Shown: in pieces, positions 1 through 6,085 of the stretch
Position numbering within the stretch: position 1 is the first letter of the stretch
Layout of the letters: each line of letters begins with the position of its first letter
NCBI GenBank assembly: GCA_002435745.1
Contig: DIWT01000060.1
Location: 1 to 63,402 of the forward strand
DNA: 63,402 bases
Direction of reading: 5' to 3'
Origin: a bacterium UBP15_UBA6099
Lineage (GTDB): Bacteria; UBP15; UBA6099
The notes under the pieces: model-generated
Databases searched by the model: none
Told to the model about the DNA's origin: nothing
Seen by the model: only the letters and a program-made list of their open reading frames with translations
Made by a program: the position numbers and the translations under genes

Positions 1-250
<250 letters not shown>

Positions 251-267
251 CGGTTCCGCCGGTTTTA

Positions 268-410
268 TCAGGCGGCGGCGGCGTTCTGGTAAGGGCGTTG
301 CTTCTCCGGTTTTTCTTCAAAGTATTCTCTCGCCTTTATCAGATTGTCAAATTTGGGGTTTTGTTGTTCTGTTTTTCGTTTTTTCGTTTTAAACGCTTTT
401 AAAACCCCAG
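268..410 (-). other. Alternative-frame C-terminal extension of the winged-helix gene
   Basis: Immediately after the stop of the winged-helix gene (399-401) the minus-1 frame stays open to 268. It reads as a plausible charged helical tail, ending KFDNLIKAREYFEEKPEK followed by a short run and four alanines. The overlap region on the minus strand is CTGGGGTTTTAAAA, a run where a -1 slip of the ribosome or a one-base deletion would join the two. This could be a decayed or programmed frameshift, or chance; the open frame also continues upstream to 732 beneath the main gene. It is not a canonical X-XXY-YYZ slippery site. Confidence 0.3.
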
Positions 411-1052
411 ATTTGCCTGTGTACTGAGATGCTCGCGACTCTGTGCGGCACTCTGTGCGGGTCTCTGTGTAGGGTCCTGCACGTTGTACCTTGATAACTG
501 AATAAAATTGTGAAATTTGCCCTTTGCGTCGTGCTCTATTTTCACTGAGAATATATCGCGATGTTGAAAAGACCAGTCGTTTCCTGTCTTTGCCAGATAG
601 TCTTTTATCAGGTTTTCCACATTCGGCATTTCTACGACTGTTGAAAACTCGCCACTCTGTGCGGGACTCTGTGTTGCCGTTTGTGCGCGAAAGCTCGGAT
701 GGTTGTTTGCTATCATCAGGGTTTGCGGCCATGGGCGCGTGATCCGGAGCGGGTTTCCCTGCAGGACGAAACTGGGCAGATAGATGGCGTAGGGTCGTTT
801 CGTTCGGTTGGTCGTGTAGACGACTAGGCCGAGCGACCGCAGTTGTTGCAACTGGCTTCGCACGTGCTCGATGCTGGCGGCGCCGGCGGGGGCGGTTTCC
901 TCTGCGAGGCGCCGCGCGGTGGTGTGGTAGATGGCGGTTCGGGGGTTTGCTCGACAGTGCAACTGGACTAATAATCCTTGTCCGGCAAGAGATAGTCCGG
1001 CCCGGGCGGCGGCTTCGAGGAGCGCGCGAAAAATCGGCTGGTATCCGTTCAT
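399..1052 (-). CDS. Winged-helix DNA-binding protein, possible replication initiator
   Basis: 217 residues. I start it at the ATG at 1052 because AAAGGAG lies just upstream and the stop of the preceding gene overlaps it as ATGA, so the two are translationally coupled. Residues ~1-100 read as a helix-turn-helix/winged-helix unit (ARRLAEET, then an Arg/Gln-rich helix and SLGLVVYTTN as the wing), of the sort seen in plasmid and phage replication proteins. The rest is polar and contains TQxPAQS repeats encoded by 12 bp tandem repeats in the DNA. Being the largest element protein besides the integrase, near iteron-like repeats, a role in replication or regulation is plausible but inferred; I recognise no specific family. 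A frame change near its end may have shortened it. Confidence 0.6.
   Translation of the reverse strand: MNGYQPIFRALLEAAARAGLSLAGQGLLVQLHCRANPRTAIYHTTARRLAEETAPAGAASIEHVRSQLQQLRSLGLVVYTTNRTKRPYAIYLPSFVLQGNPLRITRPWPQTLMIANNHPSFRAQTATQSPAQSGEFSTVVEMPNVENLIKDYLAKTGNDWSFQHRDIFSVKIEHDAKGKFHNFIQLSRYNVQDPTQRPAQSAAQSREHLSTQANLGF
436..675. repeat. Two clusters of 12 bp tandem repeats inside the winged-helix gene
   Basis: Three units at 436-471 and two at 652-675, each with the plus-strand core ACTCTGTG (CACAGAGT on the coding strand; one unit reads TCTCTGTG). They encode TQRPAQSAAQS and TQSPAQS. Regularly spaced 12 bp repeats inside a candidate initiator gene recall iterons of plasmid origins, where the initiator binds its own gene. 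They might equally be only protein repeats. Confidence 0.6.
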
Positions 1053-1396
1053 GCGGGCTCCTTTTCGTCGTCGGTTTTGTTTCTTAAGTTGAAAACGTCG
1101 ATTTCGCACCTTGCCGATAACTCTGATGTTTTCGGCGGCGTGTCTAGAAACGCGACGAGAAACCAACACATTATGAGCCGTCTTTCATCGTTGAACGATT
1201 CGCAATTCTGACAGCTTTTGAATGGCTGTTGAGCAACTTCTTTGCAGTGCGCAGGGCATCCGTTCGAGCGAATCAGTCGAGCGATGTACCATGCAAACAT
1301 GTCCATCGCCTTTTCCCTCGTGACAATGAAGTGTTTCGGAATAAAATCCGAGGTCGGAATTAAAGCAGGGTCTAACAGAGTGAATTTAGGCTCCAT
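1049..1396 (-). CDS. Small cysteine-containing protein of the element, function unknown
   Basis: 115 residues, starting at the ATG at 1396 behind a strong AAGGAGG. A longer open frame upstream has no good ribosome site and runs into the repeat region. Cysteines form C-x3-C-x11-C-x2-C (CPAHC ... CQNC, residues ~48-66), possibly a metal site, followed by a hydrophobic helix (LIMCWFLVAFL). Its stop overlaps the start of the winged-helix gene (ATGA), so the two are co-expressed. I do not recognise the family. Confidence 0.6.
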   Translation of the reverse strand: MEPKFTLLDPALIPTSDFIPKHFIVTREKAMDMFAWYIARLIRSNGCPAHCKEVAQQPFKSCQNCESFNDERRLIMCWFLVAFLDTPPKTSELSARCEIDVFNLRNKTDDEKEPA

Positions 1397-1463
1397 AGAA
1401 GGGCCTCCTTGAAAGGTTTTTTCGGGGGTGTGTGTTTCGGCGTTCGTGCGCCAGAAACGCAAA

Positions 1464-1610
1464 ACCGCCCGATTTGACGATCTGGCGGGAGTGTAACCCG
1501 CGAAATATTGACCTGTCAAGGATGGCGTGTTAAAATCCACCCGTCAACATATACCGCCCGATTTGACGATCTAGCGGGAAGATATCCACTCTGACGGGTG
1601 GATTTTTTTT
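1464..1610. repeat. Iteron-like repeat pair and large cruciform, candidate replication origin or operator
   Basis: Two 27 bp direct repeats with one mismatch (1464-1490 and 1553-1579), each beginning ACCGCCCGATTTGACGAT and each itself an imperfect inverted repeat (CCGCC ... GGCGG). The second lies in the loop of a perfect 14 bp inverted repeat (1533-1546 AAATCCACCCGTCA with 1592-1605), whose right arm runs into eight T. The block sits between the ribbon-helix-helix gene and the Cys-rich gene. It could be an origin with iterons, an operator for the downstream two-gene operon, or a terminator for plus-strand transcription; the nesting favours more than a terminator. Confidence 0.65.
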
Positions 1611-1614
1611 TGCT

Positions 1615-1836
1615 CTAAGAGGAGAGTCTTTGAATTTTTGCCATGAGAGATTCCGCTTTCACGTGTTCGGCGAAATCGCGATCGCGCTTGTGACCGGCAA
1701 GGTATTTGCCGATAGCTTTTTCGATTAACTGAGAGCGGGAAAGTTCCGGCTCGAAGTTCGCCCAGTGTTCAATCAGTCTGCAATAAGTCTGCTCTGAAAG
1801 CATCGTGTCGATGCGTTTTTTGCGTTGTTTTTTCAT
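1615..1836 (-). CDS. Ribbon-helix-helix (CopG/Arc-like) regulator
   Basis: 73 residues from the ATG at 1836. The pattern is a basic N-terminal strand (KKQRKKRIDTMLSEQTY), a helix (CRLIEHWANFEP) and a second helix after LSRSQLIEKAIGKYL, which is the CopG/MetJ-Arc plan of plasmid copy-number and antitoxin repressors. No toxin gene is adjacent, so copy-number or autoregulatory control is more likely than an antitoxin. A 17 bp palindrome covers its start region. It is transcribed toward the iterons and the two other element genes. Confidence 0.7.
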   Translation of the reverse strand: MKKQRKKRIDTMLSEQTYCRLIEHWANFEPELSRSQLIEKAIGKYLAGHKRDRDFAEHVKAESLMAKIQRLSS

Positions 1837-1852
1837 GTGTGAATTATACACA
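1836..1852. promoter_or_regulatory. Palindromic operator and -10 box at the ribbon-helix-helix gene
   Basis: TGTGTGAATTATACACA is a near-perfect inverted repeat (TGTGT ... ACACA) touching the start codon; a further half-site TTACACAC follows. On the minus strand it contains TATAAT nine bases before the ATG, so transcripts may be nearly leaderless. Autorepression by the adjacent regulator is the obvious inference. It also faces the gene-less core, so it could control plus-strand transcription into it. Confidence 0.5.
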
Positions 1853-2177
1853 AAAGTTACACACGAAAAAAGCGCCGAAGCGAGGCCGCCGCCCGGCGAG
1901 GCCGGCTCGAAGGCCCAAGGGCGGCGGCGAGCGAAAGCCGCGCGCGCTGCGAGGAATCGCCGCGAGGGGCGACCGGGGGTGTCGGACGAATGTTATGGGA
2001 GCGGCGAAGCGGACGGGCCGCGCTACTTTGCGGCCCGCACCGGCGAACGAACAGGAGCGATTAGCGACAGTCCCGGAGCCGGAAGCGGAGTGCTACGCGG
2101 ACATCGACATGAGGGAGACGCCCCCGGCGCCAAGCGGCCGCAGTTATCACCGGGAATTTTTTTATTTCTTAATAGGC

Positions 2178-2241
2178 GCGGGCGCAAGGCCAAACGTCCG
2201 GGAGGCTTCGAGGCCTCCGGACGAGGCCGCAAGGCGCCCGC
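2178..2241 (+). ncRNA. Candidate structured RNA element (long nested hairpin)
   Basis: Outer stem GCGGGCGC (2178-2185) with GCGCCCGC (2234-2241); then GGCC (2188-2191) with GGCC (2225-2228); then an inner hairpin 2196-2222, GTCCGGGAGGC closing over a TTCG-containing loop with GCCTCCGGAC and one bulged G. Purine-rich internal loops (AA, AAAC, GA, GCAAG) lie between stems, more like a folded RNA than a terminator; no T run follows at once. Function unknown. Confidence 0.4.
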
Positions 2242-2632
2242 AAGAAAACGCGCATCGAGGGCGGCTCTGCATGGCCAGCGCGACCACCGCAGAGCTTTGC
2301 CCCCAGCGGTGAGCTGCGCAACGAATAACCGGAAAGTTCTTTTGTGGCGGGAACTCAACTAACGGGGAGACCGCCACCCGCGACGACCGCGCCGACCGAC
2401 GCCGCCACCAAAGCGGGCGACACGCGAGGGCGGAGGGAAGGCCCAGCGAGCGCCGAAGCGACTATCGCCGCCGCTGAAATGTTTTTTAATAACGGCGAGC
2501 GATTTAGAAATGGAGCGAGAGGCGCCGCGTCAACGGGGGTGGAGGGCGAGAGGGTCGGAGGGGTGGAGTAACTGTACGGGCCGGGCCGGGGCAGGGGAGG
2601 AGCTGCTCGCCGATCTGCCGCCACGCCACGAC

Positions 2633-2658
2633 GACGCTCAACACAGTTGTTGAGCGTC
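2633..2658. repeat. Perfect 11 bp-stem hairpin at the strand-bias switch
   Basis: GACGCTCAACA, loop CAGT, TGTTGAGCGTC. It is lower in GC than its surroundings and stands where the plus strand turns from G-rich to C-rich. It has no T run, so a simple intrinsic terminator is unlikely; a protein-bound or nicking site, or a boundary between converging transcripts, is possible. Confidence 0.7.
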
Positions 2659-3395
2659 CACCGCGCCGAATCCCGGAGAGCCATCCCGGAGAGGACCGCC
2701 TCCGCGTCCGCGTCCGGACGTGACGCCGGCTGCCGGGACTCCCGCCGCCGCCGCCGCCGGCGGCGGAGAAGAAAAACAATCCCACAACCCCGGCTTCGGC
2801 AGTGCGCGCGCGCTTCCCCACCCCTCTGCGGTGGCCGCTCGCCGTCCCACCGGCGGCGGCCGTCTCGGCGCGCCCCTCCGCGCCTCGGTCAGCCCCGGCC
2901 TCTCTCGCGTTCGGCCTCGATATCTGGCGGCTCGCGTCCTGCTCGCCGCTATTCGTCCCTCTCCCCCGCCCGGCCTCGGCCGAAAAAAAAAGAGGGGCCT
3001 CGGCCCCCCCCGCAAAGCGCGCGCGCACTGCCTCGCCCCCCTCGCTCGGTCGGTCGCGATTGCTGCGCGCGCGGCAGTTGCCGCGTGCTCGCGCGCCGGG
3101 CGGCTCCGCGAAAAAAACCGCGTCGCTTCTTCTGCGGTCGCCCGGCGCGACGCTCCCTTCCTCGCCCCCCGTCGCTTGATACGCGACATTTCAACCCTCT
3201 ATTCCCTCTCCCCCGCCAACCCGAAAACCTCACGCCACACGCGGCAGAAAAAACACCAGACAAACCACGTCCCCGGAAACCTCCACAAGACACGGCGCAG
3301 AATCCGCCGCGCGGAGAATCGCCGCGGACACCGCCGCGCGGCCTCCGGACGCGGCCGCAAAACGCCTCATTTCCTCTGTGACAGAACAGGATTCC

Positions 3396-4226
3396 TCAAC
3401 CATCGTGGATTAATTTTAACTGAACACCTGAACGCTCGTACAGCGACGCGCGAAGAAAACACGCGCGGAGCGCGTGATCCGGAGGCGACGCATAGAATTT
3501 CAGAATCGTCTGGGCAGAACACCCCGCCGCCCGCGCCACAATCGAAACATCCGCGCCCTGCTCGAGCGCGCGAGTAATAAAATTCTTCCGCAAATCGTAC
3601 AAATGGAAGTTCCGGATCGAGCGACACACAGAAACGAGAGATCTGATCGGCCACGTCGGGCAAACACGCGGCTCAAAGCGCGGCAGCGCCGCCGTAGCCG
3701 CGACAACGGCCGGGGAGCAATATATTTTCCTGCCCCGGCCAGTTTTCGTGCGCGAGAGCGAAAACACACATTCAGTAAAATCCACCTGAGACCACAACAG
3801 CGACCGCAGCTCGGAAGGTCGCATGCCAGTATCGTGCAGCGTCCGGACAATCCAGTAAACCACAGGACCCGCACGAAGCGCCGAAGCCATAACAACCTCG
3901 ATTTCCTCCTTCGACAGAGTGCGAAACCGAGGATTCGAACCCCCCAAACGATGCAAGCGATCGCAAGGAGAAACCTCGATATAACCCCACTCGACCGCCT
4001 TGCGGAACATCGAGCAGACCGCGTTAAACTCCCGGTCGACACTCTGATCAGCCACCGCCAGACGGCGCGCCGACCGCCACGAATCCACATGGCGCGCCGT
4101 TATGCCCTCCAAAGCACACGAGCCAAGACAGTCGAGGAAATAACGAAACGCATACCGCTCCCGCGACCACGAAGGCCGCACGACCGCAAACTCGGCATAT
4201 AGAGCGAAAAACTCAAGAACAGTCAC
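3396..4226 (-). CDS. int: Tyrosine recombinase (integrase) of the 16S-targeting element
   Basis: 276 residues from a GTG at 4226 preceded by GAGGGG; an upstream TTG at 4262 would add 12 residues but lacks a good ribosome site. An N-terminal SAM-like core-binding domain (~1-95) is followed by the catalytic domain. Active-site residues visible are Arg~136 (TGMRPSELR), Lys~161 (SRTKTGR), Arg~213 (YDLRKNF) and the nucleophile Tyr~245 (ILKFYA). The two usual histidines are replaced: Tyr stands in the H-x-x-R position and Cys at the later His/Trp (AAGC instead of GH), as tolerated in some phage and archaeal enzymes. It lies ~240 bp from the right repeat, reading inward, and should catalyse integration at and excision from the 16S end. 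Confidence 0.9.
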   Translation of the reverse strand: MTVLEFFALYAEFAVVRPSWSRERYAFRYFLDCLGSCALEGITARHVDSWRSARRLAVADQSVDREFNAVCSMFRKAVEWGYIEVSPCDRLHRLGGSNPRFRTLSKEEIEVVMASALRAGPVVYWIVRTLHDTGMRPSELRSLLWSQVDFTECVFSLSRTKTGRGRKIYCSPAVVAATAALPRFEPRVCPTWPIRSLVSVCRSIRNFHLYDLRKNFITRALEQGADVSIVARAAGCSAQTILKFYASPPDHALRACFLRASLYERSGVQLKLIHDG

Positions 4227-4463
4227 AAAATAACATCCCCTCAAAAAACGACAAATTGTCAATTAGCGAAACAACGCCGCGACCAGCCGCCCGGAGGCAA
4301 GGCGACAGGCGGAGACCGGGCGGCCACACCGACGCCGGGCCCAAGCACAAAAGCGGCCGCAGAGAAAAAAACACACGAGAGGGAGACGAAAATGAGAGAG
4401 AAAACCCCCGAAACGACCCCGAAAAACCCGAAATGTCCGTTTTGTCGAAATGTACAACTTGTA
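4227..4463. other. Right shoulder of the element between integrase and attR
   Basis: No convincing gene. A short frame from 4392 with a KCPFCRNV motif runs across the repeat and is probably chance. The end holds a perfect odd palindrome, TGTACAACTTGTACA (4451-4465), whose last two bases overlap the first bases of the 109 bp repeat; it is a good candidate for an integrase or excision-factor binding site. Confidence 0.55.
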
Positions 4464-4572
4464 CACCTCCTTTCTAAGGAGAAGAATACGCTAGGAAGCT
4501 CTGCGGAAATGCGAGCGATCCGGCGTACTCCAGGTCGATTGCAACGGGTCAACCCTTCACTATTCAATTGTC
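4464..4572 (+). repeat. Right 109 bp direct repeat (attR)
   Basis: Perfect copy of 142-250. To its left is element sequence ending in the palindrome; to its right the chromosome continues with the 16S terminator nine bases on. It carries a second, non-functional anti-Shine-Dalgarno end (CACCTCCTTTCT) that is not joined to a 16S gene. Confidence 0.92.
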
Positions 4573-4581
4573 AAGTTCTAA

Positions 4582-4614
4582 AAAGAAGCCGGCGCAAGCC
4601 GGCTTCTTTGTTTT
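4582..4614 (+). terminator. Intrinsic terminator of the 16S transcription unit
   Basis: AAAGAAGCCGGC, loop GCAA, GCCGGCTTCTTT, then GTTTT: a 12 bp stem with flanking A and T runs. In the unoccupied state it would lie only ~107 bases behind the 16S 3' end, meaning 16S would be transcribed alone. It is now separated from 16S by the element. Confidence 0.88.
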
Positions 4615-4718
4615 AAACATTTTGTGACTTTCCTTTATAAACCCTGATTCGTCGGTAGAGCCGACGAACCGGGGGCGATTTTCATAGCGGCGAACAGCTT
4701 CGTTGCCGCCACATTTAT

Positions 4719-4976
4719 TCCTGATTCCCCCTGAAACTCATATAGTGGTAAAACCTAAAAAAGCCCCGTTTCACTTAATAAATATCTTCTCGAGTCGCAT
4801 TAAATTTGGAGTGCGGCGATTCATCGCCGCTTTAATCGCGATCAACGCTGACAAGAGCCGGGAATTAATTCCCGGCTCCGGGATGGCTCACATCGCTGGG
4901 AAAAGCGGCGATGAATCGCCGCACTCCAAAGTCCCGCTCGCCGCGATAAATATCTGAGTTTCAGGGGGACTCAGGA
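4719..4976. mobile_element. MITE-like element with terminal inverted repeats and ATTTAT duplication
   Basis: 258 bp, no gene. Terminal inverted repeats of 22 bp (4719-4740 and 4955-4976, start TCCTGA, one mismatch) are flanked by ATTTAT at 4713-4718 and 4977-4982. Nested inside are a 29 bp perfect inverted repeat (4805-4833 / 4902-4930; core GGAGTGCGGCGATTCATCGC) and a 24 bp palindrome at the centre (4855-4878, GAGCCGGGAATT and its complement). The related block at 5436-5630 lacks the insert at the same place, supporting insertion. Confidence 0.75.
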
Positions 4977-4982
4977 ATTTAT

Positions 4983-5126
4983 TTGTTCAGCAGGGGCGCG
5001 GTTTCCGCGCCCAATAACTGCGACAATTTGGGGCGGGGCAACCCCGCCCCTACATCAAAAATGAGTTTCGCGTTTCATCCGCTCTGAACAATCGCCTCCC
5101 GAATCCTATTGAAGAATTCGGGATAA
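4983..5126. repeat. GC-rich intergenic repeat block, copy A (right part)
   Basis: Holds AGGGGCGCGG-TTTCCGCGCCC, then the hairpin GGGGCGGGG-CAA-CCCCGCCCC (5030-5050), then a CCCGAATCC/GAATTCGGG hairpin. The left part of the same block is 4670-4712, split off by the MITE. Confidence 0.6.
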
Positions 5127-5435
5127 ATCATATATGGCAACTATGTTTTTAGTATTTGTCTGCTCTATCGACGAATCTGCGTTGAATCATCGACTAGAAA
5201 GCGGTCACTTACGAAATATGTTCCACAGTCATGAAAAGATCTTTCTTGTATCAATCTATATATAAAAAATTGATTTTTGATGCTGTATCTATTGGACAGA
5301 AACCGCTTCTCGGCGAAAAAGGAGCTTTCGACCCTGAGCGCGTTAAGCAGGCTCAGTTTTCGCATTTATCAATATATTGCGTTAAGCGCTGTCTCCCGAT
5401 ATTGAACCCGGATACGCTGATAGCGCAGACGAACA

Positions 5436-5630
5436 GGGCGGTTTTAATAGCGGCGAACTGCATGGTCGCCGCCACATTGTTTTTGTTCAGTAGGGGCGCT
5501 GTTTCCACGACGCATAACTGCGACATTTTGGGGCGCGGCAACCCCGCACCTACTGCTAAAATGCGCCTTGCGCCTCGTATTTGATCCGGTCTGAATAATC
5601 GTTCCCGAATTCTAATGAGGATTCGGGAAT
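5436..5630. repeat. GC-rich intergenic repeat block, copy B (uninterrupted, decayed)
   Basis: Matches 4670-4712 plus 4983-5126 with many substitutions: TAGCGGCGAACTGC, GCCGCCACATT, TTGTTCAGTAGGGGCGC, CAACCCCGCACCTAC and the TCCCGAATTC/GATTCGGGA hairpin all appear in the same order. No MITE here. Confidence 0.6.
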
Positions 5631-5987
5631 ATTCGTTCAACCTGAATCCGATATAAGCCAGTTTTTTATGGGAAAAATCCGAAAAATCGAATAGGGGGCG
5701 GTCTACGGCGTTGAATAATCTACTAGAACTCGGTCTAAGAAGCAGCATGATTCATAGTTCTCGCTCGAATCGCCTCGTATATCATTCTTTTCTTTGACTT
5801 CAGCCTAGATTGTTGAAATCAAGTTAAGGTTGGAGGATTTTTGAAAAACACGGAATTGCTTAAGCGCTAGTTTGAAAATAATGATTTCGGGCAATAATTA
5901 TGCTATATGGAAAATTTATTTTAAGTATTGTATTCATAAAAGGGTTTGTGAAATAATAGGGATGAAGAAATTGAAAGCACAAGGCGC

Positions 5988-6016
5988 TTGAAAAAGAAAT
6001 ATATATAGTATAGTAT
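5988..6016 (+). promoter_or_regulatory. Candidate sigma-70 promoter for the secreted-protein gene
   Basis: TTGAAA (5988-5993), 17 bp spacer, TAGTAT (6011-6016); start would be about 60 bases before the gene. Confidence 0.45.
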
Positions 6017-6085
6017 CTGCATGACCGGGCCGACAGGCGGGAAGCGGCGGCGCGTAAAAAGGGACATCCTGCAAGGAGGAATACG

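Larger units (their letters stand above)
1853..3395. other. GC-rich, structured, gene-less core of the element
   Basis: About 1.5 kb between the regulator and the integrase. Long open frames exist in several frames on both strands, but all give Arg/Ala/Pro/Gly-rich low-complexity peptides, as expected from GC-rich DNA; none has a plausible start or domain. The left half is G-rich on the plus strand (2521-2580: 33 G, 10 C), the right half C-rich (3001-3060: 17 G, 31 C), with the change near the hairpin at 2633-2658. GC stems alternate with short A or T runs. The motif GGCCTCCGGACG-GGCCGCAA occurs at 2212-2232 and 3340-3360 with one difference. Possibilities are one or two large structured RNAs transcribed toward each other, or a replication origin/terminus. 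No group I or II intron or reverse transcriptase signature was found. Confidence 0.7.
4615..6085. other. Intergenic stretch with repeats, no genes
   Basis: No coding region with a credible start or domain. Contents are a hairpin at 4648-4668 (TTCGTCGG/CCGACGAA), a MITE-like insertion at 4719-4976, two decayed copies of a GC-rich repeat block (around 4670-5126 and 5436-5630), AT-rich sequence without recognisable features (5130-5430 and 5640-5980), and a promoter for the next gene. Confidence 0.75.

Noticed and set aside
2504..3577. Several long open frames on both strands of the element core
   Set aside because: All give Arg/Ala/Pro/Gly-rich low-complexity peptides, overlap one another and lack ribosome sites; they follow from very high GC.
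3926..3950. tRNA T-arm-like GGTTCGAATCC on the minus strand
   Set aside because: The stem does not pair, no acceptor or anticodon arm fits, and it lies in the middle of the integrase reading frame.
4392..4616. Small frame with KCPFCRNV crossing the right repeat
   Set aside because: Half of it is the rRNA trailer repeat read as protein, and it has only one CxxC; not a believable gene.
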